Below the pieces are notes generated by a model. It was given only the letters and a program-made list of their open reading frames with translations. It had not been told where the DNA came from and searched no databases. A program made the position numbers and the translations under genes. 64,000 bases of DNA from Pseudonocardiaceae bacterium YIM PH 21723 (GTDB lineage: Bacteria; Actinomycetota; Actinomycetes; Mycobacteriales; Pseudonocardiaceae), in assembly GCA_003600225.1 (NCBI GenBank), contig QZFT01000018.1, forward strand, positions 62,001 through 126,000, given 5' to 3'. How positions within the stretch are numbered: position 1 is the stretch's first letter; every line of letters begins with the position of its first letter. Shown piece after piece: positions 50,821 through 60,010 of this stretch.

Positions 50821-51261
50821 ATGGCGATCAAGCACCTGCACAACGTCCTCATCGTCGTCGAGGACCTCGACGCGGTCATCGCGTTCCTCGTCGAACTGGG
50901 CATGGAACTGGAGCACAAAGGACCCCTGGAAGGCGACTGGGCGGAGCGGGTCATCGGCCTGGAGGACGTCCGGCAGGACATCGCCATGCTGCGCACGCCC
51001 GACGGCCATGGACATGTGGAACTGGCGAAGTTCCACCGGCCTGCCGCGATTACGCCGGAGCCCAGGGATGTTCCGGCGAACACGCTGGGCCTGCGGCGCA
51101 TCATGTTCGAGGTCGACGACATCGAGGACACCGTGGCCCGGCTGCGCACTCATGGCGCCGAGCTCGTCGGGGAGCTGGTGCGGTACGAGGACGTCTACCG
51201 GCTCTGCTACGTCCGGGGGCCGGAGGGGATCGTCGTCGGGCTCGCCGAGGCGGTCGGCTGA
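50821..51261 (+). CDS. Glyoxalase/VOC-family protein (146 aa)
   Basis: Two-beta-alpha-beta-beta-beta VOC fold: HLHNVLIVVEDLDAVIAFLVELGMELEHKG, then GHGHVELAKF and GLRRIMFEVDDIEDTVARLRTHGAELVG. The His and Glu ligands of the metal site are present in these motifs. Members bind small molecules or act as dioxygenases, isomerases or resistance proteins; this is unspecific. Last gene of the sigma-MFS-SDR operon. Confidence 0.9.
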   Translation: MAIKHLHNVLIVVEDLDAVIAFLVELGMELEHKGPLEGDWAERVIGLEDVRQDIAMLRTPDGHGHVELAKFHRPAAITPEPRDVPANTLGLRRIMFEVDDIEDTVARLRTHGAELVGELVRYEDVYRLCYVRGPEGIVVGLAEAVG

Positions 51262-51436
51262 CCCTCGTGGTTCGTGGCGTCTAGTGGTTGGCGAAGGATG
51301 GCTTTGGAGGGGGAGTCGGGCATCGGGTGGGGTCTTTGCTGCCTTCGTATTGGGTGGGGGCACGCCTGTCTGGGCGGTCGGGGCCGCTATGCGTGGCCGG
51401 TGTGTGTTCTGCGTGAGGTGTGGTGACCTGTTTGGC

Positions 51437-51483
51437 CTGAACGTGGCTTTCACCAGGTTAAGCCACCTGAAAGCCACGTTCAG
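51437..51483. repeat. Long perfect hairpin, 16-bp arms
   Basis: CTGAACGTGGCTTTCA (51437-51452) pairs exactly with TGAAAGCCACGTTCAG (51468-51483); a smaller CAGGT/ACCTG pair lies inside the loop. In a 520-bp gap (51262-51781) between convergent genes with no ORF I can support. Confidence 0.85.
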
Positions 51484-51570
51484 CATGATCAACAAAGGCG
51501 ACACGGAGCAGAAGTCGCGCGACACGCCGTGGGTTCCACGATACGGCTGTCCATTGTGGACGGTTATTAC

Positions 51571-51647
51571 CTGAAGGACGCCTCCGTTTACCCCAGGTAA
51601 ATGAAGGACGCCTTCAGGGCGCTCAAGTAAACGATGGCGTCCTTCAG
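51571..51647. repeat. Nested hairpin with internal repeat copies
   Basis: CTGAAGGACGCC (51571-51582) pairs with GGCGTCCTTCAG (51636-51647), and CGTTTAC pairs with GTAAACG inside it. A third copy of the core, TGAAGGACGCCTTCA, lies at about 51602-51616 and is itself palindromic. It is 134 bp upstream of the stop of the regulator gene on the minus strand. Confidence 0.85.
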
Positions 51648-51781
51648 GTCCCCCGCGGAAGCGGCCCATCCCCGCCAGAAAGGCGTGCCCCACCCAACAC
51701 GCAGGCAGGAAAGACGCGACCCGAAGCCCGTCTCCTCCTCCAAAGCCGTCTTTCGCCGACAGTCAGACCCAACAGACCACA

Positions 51782-52960
51782 TCACGCGCCACCGAGCCGG
51801 CGGATGACGAGCGCGGCGCCGATCTGTTGCAGCTGCTGGGGATCCGCCGGATCCAGCCCGGTCAGCGCGACGGCGCGGCGTACCCGGTAGTCCACCGTGT
51901 TCGGGTGCAGGTGTAGTTCCGCCGCGGTGCGCCGCCGGTCCAGGCCCAGCCGCAGGTAGGTCTGCACCGTGGACAGCAGATCGGGGTGCTCTTCGAGAGG
52001 TTCCAGCAGACCCGCCAGGGCATCGCGGGCGGCGCTGGGCCGGGTCAGCTGATACTCCAGCAGCAGGTCGGGCAATCGGTAGAGGCCCGGCGGCTTTCCC
52101 AGTGCCAGCACCAGTTCCAGCAGCTCGGCGGCCTGCTGCGCCGCGGCGGACACCTCGGCGGGTGCGGCGAAGACTCCGGCCGCCCGCACCTCGACCCCGG
52201 TGGCCGTGCCCAGTTCGGCCACCAGGTCGGCGAAGTCGATATCGGTCACCGGTACGAGCGCAGTGCCGCCGGAGGGTTCCAGGAGCACCAGCACGCCCTC
52301 GCCCGCCGACCGGCGCAGCGCCTCGGTCGCCCGGTACACCTTGCGATGCGCGGCCATCACGCCGCCCGTCTGCTCGTCCGCGTGCCGGTCGAAGTTCAGC
52401 GCCAGCACCAGATACCGCTCCGGGAGCGGGATGGCGGGCAGTTCGCCGCGCAGCAGCGCGGACAGCAGGGCGTACCGGCGGTGCTGCTCGTCGCTGTCCA
52501 TCCGGCGCCGCTCGTCCAGGTACGCCGCAGCCACGGCGGTGCAGGCCCGCTGCACGTAACCCAGCACCAGTTCGGTGCAGGCCAGCACGTCGGCGAGGTC
52601 CGCGGGCCGGGCGTCGGCGGCCATCGTCCGCCAGGTCTCCAGCATCCCGGTGCTGTAGGCGGACATCACCGCGTCCAGGGGGAAGCCCTCGCCGGCGCGC
52701 TGGACGGCGGAGGCGGTGATCGGTTCCAGTTCGCCGTCCTCGGGTGCGGCCCGGCGGCGCAGGGACTGGGCGAACACCTGCAGGTTCACCTCGGTGATCC
52801 GGGCGATGGTGCCCAGCTCGGTCTCCGACAGCCGCCGGTAGGCGGGGATCTCCGCGGCGAGCAGCCGGGCCAGCCGGTGGGAGAGTCTGCCCCGCTCGGT
52901 GAGCAGCCACCGGTACAGCACGGTGCCGTTGATCGTCAGGGGCTCCTTGTGATCGGTCAC
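51782..52960 (-). CDS. PucR/CdaR-type transcriptional regulator (392 aa)
   Basis: Helical N-terminus (LLTERGRLSHRLARLLAAEIPAYRRL), central part with LAALNFDRHADEQ-type residues, and a C-terminal helix-turn-helix DRRRTAAELHLHPNTVDYRVRRAVALTG. Same family as the regulator at 33238 but diverged. Divergent from the secreted esterase gene 92 bp away, which it might control. Confidence 0.86.
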   Translation of the reverse strand: MTDHKEPLTINGTVLYRWLLTERGRLSHRLARLLAAEIPAYRRLSETELGTIARITEVNLQVFAQSLRRRAAPEDGELEPITASAVQRAGEGFPLDAVMSAYSTGMLETWRTMAADARPADLADVLACTELVLGYVQRACTAVAAAYLDERRRMDSDEQHRRYALLSALLRGELPAIPLPERYLVLALNFDRHADEQTGGVMAAHRKVYRATEALRRSAGEGVLVLLEPSGGTALVPVTDIDFADLVAELGTATGVEVRAAGVFAAPAEVSAAAQQAAELLELVLALGKPPGLYRLPDLLLEYQLTRPSAARDALAGLLEPLEEHPDLLSTVQTYLRLGLDRRRTAAELHLHPNTVDYRVRRAVALTGLDPADPQQLQQIGAALVIRRLGGA

Positions 52961-53052
52961 AAAAACCGTCTACCAGTCTTGGACGGCATCCGATAGCCCA
53001 CCGGCTCATGACGGGCCCATAGTGGGGGAGACGTCGAAGAGGGGGATCTGTC

Positions 53053-54030
53053 ATGGGTGACAAAATCCTGCGCGTACTGGCGGTGATGGCTCTTGCGCTG
53101 TCACTGCTCACGGGGACCGCGTCCGCATCCGCGGGGCGGGACGAGCGGGGCGTGTTCACGAACAGCTCGGGCAAGGTGGCGTATGAGGTGCACCTGCCAC
53201 CGGGTTATCAGGACCGTGCCTTACCCGTGGTGGTGGCGGTACACGGCTGCCTGATGAGCGGGTACGGGCTCAACTCGATGAAGGCGATGACCCGGTTCAA
53301 CGAGGTGGCCGACGCCCAGGGATTCATCGTCGTCTACCCGACCCAGGAACTGGGCCGCAACCTGCAGAGCTGCTGGAATTGGGACAAGGTGGAGCACCAG
53401 CGGCGGGGCGGCGGCGAGCCGTCCCTGATCACCGGGGCCACCCAGGACGTGATCCGCAAGTACCACGCGGACGCCAAGCGGGTGCACGTCGTCGGGGCGT
53501 CCTCGGGGGCTGGCATGGCGGTGATCCTGGCGGTGACCTACCCGGACGTGTATGCCTCCGTCGCCTCGCTGGCAGGTGGCGAGTACCTCTTCAACAAGGT
53601 GAAGGACAACCCGGAACTGAGCCCGGTGGACACGGCGAAGCTGGCCTACGCCGAGATGGGACCACGCGCCCGCCAGGTGCCGATGTTCATCGTCCAGGGC
53701 GATGCCGACACGACTGTGCCGCCCATCCTGGGTGAACGCCTCGTCACGCACTGGGCGGCCCTCGATGACCTCGCGGTGGACGGGCAGCTGAACGGGGACG
53801 TGGACGACGTCGCCGACGCCACCGAACACGTGGCGAAGCCGGGGGAGTACCCGTACACGCACACCGGCTACACGGCGCGCGCCGGTGGTGCTCCGCTGAT
53901 CGAGAAGTACCTGGTGGCGGGCATGGGACACAAGTGGCCGGGCGGCGGTAGCGGCCTGTTCGCCGACCCCAAGGGACCGGACATCAGCTCGATCCTCTGG
54001 GACTTCTTCGCCACCCGGCACCTGCCCTAG
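53053..54030 (+). CDS. Secreted PHB-depolymerase/feruloyl-esterase-like hydrolase (325 aa)
   Basis: Alpha/beta-hydrolase of the esterase_phb family. Signal peptide LAVMALALSLLTGTASA, then VAVHGCLMSGYGL (oxyanion hole and family Cys), nucleophile GASSGAGMA, Asp in QGDADTTVPP and His in GMGHKWPGG. It cleaves poly(hydroxyalkanoate) or hydroxycinnamate esters outside the cell. Divergent from a PucR-type regulator. Confidence 0.92.
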   Translation: MGDKILRVLAVMALALSLLTGTASASAGRDERGVFTNSSGKVAYEVHLPPGYQDRALPVVVAVHGCLMSGYGLNSMKAMTRFNEVADAQGFIVVYPTQELGRNLQSCWNWDKVEHQRRGGGEPSLITGATQDVIRKYHADAKRVHVVGASSGAGMAVILAVTYPDVYASVASLAGGEYLFNKVKDNPELSPVDTAKLAYAEMGPRARQVPMFIVQGDADTTVPPILGERLVTHWAALDDLAVDGQLNGDVDDVADATEHVAKPGEYPYTHTGYTARAGGAPLIEKYLVAGMGHKWPGGGSGLFADPKGPDISSILWDFFATRHLP

Positions 54031-54032
54031 CC

Positions 54033-56012
54033 CTACGAGCTCTCCGCCACCGGCGCGGCGAACTGGCTGTTGTACAGGCGCGAATAGGCACCCTCGGTCG
54101 CCAGCAGGGCGTCGTGGGTGCCCTGTTCGACGATCTGCCCGTGCTCCATCACCAGGATCAGGTCCGCGTCCCGGATCGTCGACAGCCGGTGTGCGATCAC
54201 GAAACTGGTCCGGCCCTGGCGCAGCGAGTTCATCGCCCGCTGAACCAGGACCTCGGTGCGGGTGTCGACCGAACTGGTCGCCTCGTCCAGGATGAGGATC
54301 GACGGCTCGGCGAGGAACGCCCGGGCGACGGTCAGCAGCTGGCGTTCACCGGCGCTGAGGTTGGCGCCGTCCTCGTCGAGCACCGTCTCGTAGCCGTCGG
54401 GCAACGTCCGGCAGAAGTGGTCCACGTGCGTGGCCTTGGCCGCCTGGACGATCTGCTCCCGGGTGGCGTTGGCGTTGCCGTACGCGATGTTGTCCGCGAT
54501 GGTGCCGCCGAACAGCCACGCGTCCTGGAGCACCATGCCGGTCCGCGACCGCAGGTCCTCCCGGGTCATGGTGGCGATGTCCACGCCGTCCAGGGTGATC
54601 GAGCCCGAGTCGATGTCGTAGAACCGCATCAGCAGGTTCACCAGCGTGGTCTTGCCCGCTCCGGTGGGGCCGACGATCGCGACGGTCTGGCCCGGCTCCA
54701 CGGACAGGGTGAGGTCCTCGATCAGCGGTACGTCCGGCACATAGCGGAACGCCACGTTGTGGAACTCGACGCGGCCGTGTACCTGCGCGGGACTGGCCGG
54801 GGACACCGGGTCGGGCTGCTGCTCGTCGGCGTCCAGCAGGGCGAAGACCCGCTCCGCGGAGGCCACCCCGGACTGCAGCAGGTTCGCCATCGTGGCCACC
54901 TGGGTCAGCGGCTGGGTGAACTGCCGGGAGTACTGGATGAAGGCCTGCAGATCGCCGAGCGACAGCCCACCGGACGCCACCCGCAACGCGCCGACCACCG
55001 CGATCAGCACGTAGTTCAGGTTGCCGATGAACATCATCCCGGGCTGGATCAGCCCGGAGACGAACTGCGCGCGGAACCCGGCCTGGTACAGCGCCTCGTT
55101 GACCGCGACGAAGGTCTTCGCCGACGTGTCCTGCTGGCCGAACGCCTTCACCAGCGAGTGGCCGGTGTAGACCTCCTCGATGTGCCCGTTCAGCTTGCCG
55201 GTGGTGGACCACTGCTTGACGAACTGCGGTTGCGCCCGCTTACCGATCCTGGCCGAGACGTAGACCATCAGCGGCACGGTGACCAGCGCGATCGCCGCCA
55301 GCAGCGGGGAGATCACGAACATCAGTACCAGCACGCCGATCACCGAGAAGATCGAGATCAGCAGCTGGCCCATGGTCTGTTGCAGTGACTGTGACAGGTT
55401 GTCGATGTCGTTGGTGACCCGGCTGAGCACCTCGCCCTTCGGCTGCTGGTCGAAGTACCGCAGCGGCAGCCGGCTGAACTTCGCCTCGACCTCCTCGCGG
55501 AGGGTGAACACCGCCCGCTGGACCACGGTGGTAGTCAGCCGTGCCTGGGCCAGCGCGAACAGCGAGCTGATCACGTACAGGCCGAGGGCGATGAGCAGCA
55601 CGGTGCCGACCGCGTCGAAGTCGATGCCCTGACCGGGCACGATGTCCATCCCGGCGATCATGTCGGCCTTGCTGTTGTCGCCCGCCGCCCGCAGGCCGGC
55701 GACCACCTGCTCCTTGGTGGCCTCCGGCGGCAGCTTGCGGCCGACGACACCGGCGAAGATCAGGTCGGTCGCCTGCCCGAGGATCTTCGGGCCGATGACG
55801 GTGAAGGCGACGCTGATGATCCCGAGCACCAGCAGTGACACCACCTGGAACCGCTGCGGCGTGAGCATGCGCAGCAGCCGCTTGCTGGATCCGGCGAAGT
55901 CCAGGGCCTTCTCCGCCTGGCCGCCGCCCATCATCCGGCCGGGGCCGAAGGTCATCCCACCGCCGGCACCCGCCCGGCGGGCTGGCGTGGCGCGCTCTCC
56001 GGTGACACTCAT
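54033..56012 (-). CDS. ABC exporter half-transporter, canonical ATP site (659 aa)
   Basis: Six-helix membrane domain plus ATPase: Walker A GPTGAGKT, Q-loop MVLQDAWLF, signature LSAGERQL, Walker B ILILDEATSSVD with catalytic Glu, and H-loop IAHRLST. A long Gly/Met-rich N-terminal extension precedes the first helix. ATG 56012 overlaps the stop of the partner gene (ATGA). With that partner, which has a degenerate site, it forms a TM287/288-type heterodimeric exporter. Substrate unknown. Confidence 0.93.
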   Translation of the reverse strand: MSVTGERATPARRAGAGGGMTFGPGRMMGGGQAEKALDFAGSSKRLLRMLTPQRFQVVSLLVLGIISVAFTVIGPKILGQATDLIFAGVVGRKLPPEATKEQVVAGLRAAGDNSKADMIAGMDIVPGQGIDFDAVGTVLLIALGLYVISSLFALAQARLTTTVVQRAVFTLREEVEAKFSRLPLRYFDQQPKGEVLSRVTNDIDNLSQSLQQTMGQLLISIFSVIGVLVLMFVISPLLAAIALVTVPLMVYVSARIGKRAQPQFVKQWSTTGKLNGHIEEVYTGHSLVKAFGQQDTSAKTFVAVNEALYQAGFRAQFVSGLIQPGMMFIGNLNYVLIAVVGALRVASGGLSLGDLQAFIQYSRQFTQPLTQVATMANLLQSGVASAERVFALLDADEQQPDPVSPASPAQVHGRVEFHNVAFRYVPDVPLIEDLTLSVEPGQTVAIVGPTGAGKTTLVNLLMRFYDIDSGSITLDGVDIATMTREDLRSRTGMVLQDAWLFGGTIADNIAYGNANATREQIVQAAKATHVDHFCRTLPDGYETVLDEDGANLSAGERQLLTVARAFLAEPSILILDEATSSVDTRTEVLVQRAMNSLRQGRTSFVIAHRLSTIRDADLILVMEHGQIVEQGTHDALLATEGAYSRLYNSQFAAPVAESS

Positions 56013-57742
56013 GCGGCTTCCTCCTCCGAGAGCTGGGACAACACGATCTCCCGGTAGGTGTCGTTGCCGGCCATCAGTTCATGGTGCGTGCCGGTACCCA
56101 CGATGCGGCCCTGGTCGAGCACCACGATCCGGTCGGCGCCCCGGATGGTGTTCACCCGCTGCGCCACGATGATCACCGAGGCGCGGGCGGTCTCCGAGGC
56201 CAACGCGGCCCGCAGCCGGGCGTCGGTGGCCTGGTCGAGCGCGGAGAAGCAGTCGTCGAGGAGGTAGACCGCCGGGCGGTGGATGATCGCCCGGGCGATC
56301 GCCAGCCGCTGCCGCTGCCCGCCGGACACCGTCGTCCCGCCCTGCGCGATCGCGGTGTCCAGGCCGTCCGGCATCTCCTCGACGAAGTCCCGGGCCTGGG
56401 CGATCTCCAGCGCCTGCCACATCTGCTCGTCGGTGGCGTCCGGCCGGCCGTACTGCAGGTTCGACCGGACGGTGCCGGTGAACAGGTACGCCTTCTGCGG
56501 CACCAGTCCGACCGTGACGGCGAGGGTCGCCTGGTCGAGGTCGCGGATGTCGACGCCGTCGATGAGCACGGCGCCCTGGGTGACGTCGAACAGCCGGGAG
56601 ACCAGGTTGATCAGCGTGGTCTTGCCGCTGCCCGTGCTGCCGATGATCGCGGTGGTCTCGCCCGGCCGGGCCACCAGGTCGATGCCGGACAGCACCGGTT
56701 CCTCGGCGCCGGGGTAGCAGAAGTCCACGTCCCGCAGGGTGACCTCGCCGCGCGGCGCGGGCAGGCTCACCGGCTCGGCGGCCGGAACCACCGAGGAGTC
56801 GGTCTCCAGTACTTCCATGATGCGCTCGGCGCAGACCTCGGCGCGCGGCACCATGATGAACATGAAGGTGGCCATCATGACCGACATCAGGATCTGCATG
56901 AGGTAGGCGAGGAACGCGGTCAGCGCGCCGATCTGCATGGCGCCGCTGTCGATCCGCTGCCCGCCGAACCACAGCACCGCCACGCTACTGATGTTGATCA
57001 CCAGCATCACCACGGGGAACATCAGCGCGATCAGCCGCCCGACGCGGAGCGACACGTCCAGCAGTTCGCCGTTGGCCGCGCCGAACCGCTCCCGCTCGTG
57101 GGTGTCCCGGACGAACGCGCGCACCACCCGGATGCCGGAGATCTGCTCGCGCAGGATGCGGTTGATCCCGTCGATCTTGACCTGCATCTGCCGGAACCAC
57201 GGCCGCATCCGGCCGACGATCAGCATGATCAGGATGCCCAGCACCGGCACGATCACGACCAGCAGCAACGACAGCGGCACGTCCTGGTGCAGCGCCAGCA
57301 GGATGCCGCCGACGCACATGATCGGCGCCATCACCATCAGCGTGAAGGTGAGCAGCGCCAGCATCTGGACCTGCTGCACGTCATTGGTGGTGCGGGTGAT
57401 CAGCGACGGCGTGCCGAACTGACCGATCTCCCGCGCGGAGAAGGACTGCACCTTGTGGAACACGCTCGCCCGGATGTCCCGGCCGAGCGCCGACGCCGTG
57501 CGCGCCGCGTAGTAGGTCGCGCCGCCCGCGCACACGATCTGCCCGAGGGAGACCAGGAGCATGATCGCGCCGATGCGCAGGATGTAGTCGGTGTCCCCGG
57601 GTACCACCCCGTAGTCGATGATGTCCGCGTTCAGCGTGGGCAGGTACAGCGCGGCCAGGGTCTGCAGCAGCTGTAGCAGCACCACGACGGCCAGCGGTCG
57701 GTGATACGGCTGCAGAGTGAGCCTGATCAGTCGAAAGAGCAC
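56009..57742 (-). CDS. ABC exporter half-transporter, degenerate ATP site (577 aa)
   Basis: Six membrane helices, Walker A GSTGSGKT, signature VSGGQRQR and Walker B VYLLDDCFSALD, where an Asp replaces the catalytic Glu; the H-loop position is VAQRVNT (Gln for His). This is the degenerate half of a heterodimer; the other half is the next gene. Both together should form one functional and one non-catalytic ATP site. First gene of the pair. Confidence 0.93.
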   Translation of the reverse strand: MLFRLIRLTLQPYHRPLAVVVLLQLLQTLAALYLPTLNADIIDYGVVPGDTDYILRIGAIMLLVSLGQIVCAGGATYYAARTASALGRDIRASVFHKVQSFSAREIGQFGTPSLITRTTNDVQQVQMLALLTFTLMVMAPIMCVGGILLALHQDVPLSLLLVVIVPVLGILIMLIVGRMRPWFRQMQVKIDGINRILREQISGIRVVRAFVRDTHERERFGAANGELLDVSLRVGRLIALMFPVVMLVINISSVAVLWFGGQRIDSGAMQIGALTAFLAYLMQILMSVMMATFMFIMVPRAEVCAERIMEVLETDSSVVPAAEPVSLPAPRGEVTLRDVDFCYPGAEEPVLSGIDLVARPGETTAIIGSTGSGKTTLINLVSRLFDVTQGAVLIDGVDIRDLDQATLAVTVGLVPQKAYLFTGTVRSNLQYGRPDATDEQMWQALEIAQARDFVEEMPDGLDTAIAQGGTTVSGGQRQRLAIARAIIHRPAVYLLDDCFSALDQATDARLRAALASETARASVIIVAQRVNTIRGADRIVVLDQGRIVGTGTHHELMAGNDTYREIVLSQLSEEEAA

Positions 57743-57833
57743 GATTCGAGTCGCTTTCAGGTGGTGCGAAACCCCCAGGGCAGTCGACTCGACACTACCG
57801 CTGGGGCCAACCGATTAACGTGAACCTCGCCAT

Positions 57834-58994
57834 TCACGGCGCGGTGGCGGCGCTCCGCGGGTCGATGAGGATCTTGGCGTGCTTCTCCGGGTCCGATAGG
57901 GCGTTGAACGCGTTGTCCACGCCGTGCAGGCCCACGGTGCCGGTGACCAGCGGAGCCGCGTTGATCTTCCCGTCGGCGAGCATGTGCAGGGTGTCCCGGA
58001 ACTCGATGGGCGTGTATCCCAGCACGAAGCGCAGGTCGATCTCCTTGTTGATGGCCATCGCCGGCTGGAGGCGGTCCTGGTCCATGCAGACGCCGACGAC
58101 CACGACCCGGGACTGCAACGGAGCCTGCCCGATGAGGCCGTCGAGCATCCCGGGCACGCCGACGCACTCGAAGATCACCGGACGCTTGAAGTCGGTGGCA
58201 CCCACCGCTTCGCCCGCCCGGTAGAGCGGCTCCCACGGGACGGGCAGCCGGCGCAGCTGGCTCATGCCGTCCATCGCGAGATCGAAGAGCTGCGGCGCCT
58301 TGACGATGTGCCCCCGGTCCGCGCAGCCCGCGTACGGCGACCCGGTGGCCGGATCGACGACGACGTCCGCGCCCAGCCGGCGGGCGAGATCCCGGCGCGC
58401 GGGCGAGAAGTCACTGGCCACGATATGCCGCACGCCACGGGCCTTCAGCATGCCGATGACGGCGAGGCCGATCGGGCCGCAGCCGATGACGATGGCCATG
58501 TCCCGGCGCCGGATCTCGGACCGGTGCACCGCGTGCAGCGCGACCGCGAGGGGCTCGGTCAGCGCGGCCAGGTCGGGGCTGAGGCCGTCGGGAACCGGGA
58601 AGGTCAGCGCCTCCTCGACCAGCACCTGTTCCGCGTAGCTGCCGGGAGCCGATTCGGACAGCCCGGTCATGTGGGCGGTGCCCGCGGTGCGGCGTATCGG
58701 CATGGCCACCACCCGGGTGCCGGGACGCCACCGACGACGAGTGCCGGGGCCGTAGCCGACGACCTCGCCGACGAACTCGTGGCCCAGGACCACGTGCTGC
58801 GAGGACCGCATCATGCCGTCGTAGCCGACCTTCTCGGTGAGGTCGGCCAGCTGGTCGGCGTGCTTACGGGCGTGCAGGTCGGAGCCACAGATGCCGGAGC
58901 GCAGCACGTCGAGCAGCACCTGCCCACGCTCGGGGACCGGTGCGGGCAGGTCGACGACGGTGAATTCACCCTGGTGGCAGCTCACGGCTTTCAT
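57834..58994 (-). CDS. Zinc-dependent alcohol dehydrogenase, no structural zinc (386 aa)
   Basis: MDR-family enzyme. Catalytic zinc ligands Cys36 (GICGSDLH), His/Glu in GHEFVGEV, and the coenzyme-binding VIGCGPIGLAVIG are present; the four-Cys structural-zinc loop is absent, replaced by MPIRRTAGTAHMTG. Oxidises or reduces an alcohol/aldehyde in the cytosol. ATG 58994. It is divergent from the Xre-type regulator at 59156. Confidence 0.9.
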   Translation of the reverse strand: MKAVSCHQGEFTVVDLPAPVPERGQVLLDVLRSGICGSDLHARKHADQLADLTEKVGYDGMMRSSQHVVLGHEFVGEVVGYGPGTRRRWRPGTRVVAMPIRRTAGTAHMTGLSESAPGSYAEQVLVEEALTFPVPDGLSPDLAALTEPLAVALHAVHRSEIRRRDMAIVIGCGPIGLAVIGMLKARGVRHIVASDFSPARRDLARRLGADVVVDPATGSPYAGCADRGHIVKAPQLFDLAMDGMSQLRRLPVPWEPLYRAGEAVGATDFKRPVIFECVGVPGMLDGLIGQAPLQSRVVVVGVCMDQDRLQPAMAINKEIDLRFVLGYTPIEFRDTLHMLADGKINAAPLVTGTVGLHGVDNAFNALSDPEKHAKILIDPRSAATAP

Positions 58995-59155
58995 CGGCTC
59001 TCCAAGCGGTGTCGGTGGCGTTGACCAGCACTGTCCTGCCTGCCACGCAGTGAGGCTACAAGCCGTTTCTCACTCTCGGCAACTGCGTGGTGGGTAGTAC
59101 TGACAGGGCCAGCCAAGCCCTTGGAGATCGGTTGAGTGATCAGCAGACTGAGGAC

Positions 59156-60010
59156 ATGGGGAACAACAGTCTGGGCGATTTCCTGCGGGCCCGCCGCGCC
59201 CGGCTCACGCCGGAGGAGATCGGTCTGCCCACCGAGTTCGGTCGGCGGGTCGCGGGCCTGCGGCGCGGTGAGGTCGCGCAGCTGGCCGGGGTCAGCACCG
59301 AGTACTACACCCGCCTGGAACAGGGCCGCGCCCGGCAGCCGTCCGAGCAGGTGTTGCAGGCCCTCGGCGACGCGCTCCGGTTCGACGACATCGAGCGGCG
59401 ACACCTGTTCGCGCTCGCCGGCACCACACCAGGGCAGCGGGACCGGGCAGCGCACCCGGCACAGCTACGGCCTGCGCTGCGCCAGGTACTGGAGTCGATG
59501 GACCTGGCGTCGGCCTTCGTCAGCGACCGCGATCTCACCGTCGTCGGCGGGAACAGATTGTGGGCGTTGCTGTTCCCCGATGTGGCCGAGCTGCCGCGCC
59601 GGGAACGCAGCATGGCCCGCTGGACGCTGCTGGATCCGCGGGCCCGCGTGGTGTGGCGGGACTGGGAACGCGTCGCCCGCGACTACGTGCACGGCTTGCG
59701 GCTGGCGGCCGCCGCCCAGCCGCGGAACCAGCGCATCGCGAACCTGATCGGTGAGCTGATGATGCGCTCACCCGAGTTCCCGGCGTGGTGGTCGGAACAC
59801 CGCGTCCAGGAACGCAGCACCGGCCTCAAACGCCTGCACCACCCCGTCGTCGGCGACCTGGAACTGCAGTACGAGGTCCTCACCCCGGTCGCCGATCCGG
59901 GTCAGACGCTCGTCATCTACTGCGCGCCATCCGGCTCGCCGGCAGAGGAACGCCTGCGGCTGCTGGCCAGCTGGGGCAGTGAACCCGTCATGAAAGGACA
60001 CTCGACGTGA
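59156..60010 (+). CDS. Xre-family regulator with MmyB-like ligand domain (284 aa), second copy
   Basis: N-terminal HTH FLRARRARLTPEEIGLP, VAGLRRGEVAQLAGVSTEYYTRLEQGRARQPS, then a MmyB-type C-terminal pocket. Paralogue of the regulator at 45679. ATG 59156; GAGG is only 3 nt upstream, so the start is not certain. GTGA overlap with the SDR gene indicates coupling. It probably controls that gene and perhaps the divergent dehydrogenase. Confidence 0.9.
   Translation: MGNNSLGDFLRARRARLTPEEIGLPTEFGRRVAGLRRGEVAQLAGVSTEYYTRLEQGRARQPSEQVLQALGDALRFDDIERRHLFALAGTTPGQRDRAAHPAQLRPALRQVLESMDLASAFVSDRDLTVVGGNRLWALLFPDVAELPRRERSMARWTLLDPRARVVWRDWERVARDYVHGLRLAAAAQPRNQRIANLIGELMMRSPEFPAWWSEHRVQERSTGLKRLHHPVVGDLELQYEVLTPVADPGQTLVIYCAPSGSPAEERLRLLASWGSEPVMKGHST

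Noticed and set aside
47746-51261. Part of a secondary-metabolite gene cluster
   Set aside because: No synthase, tailoring set or resistance pair beyond a generic exporter and two small enzymes.
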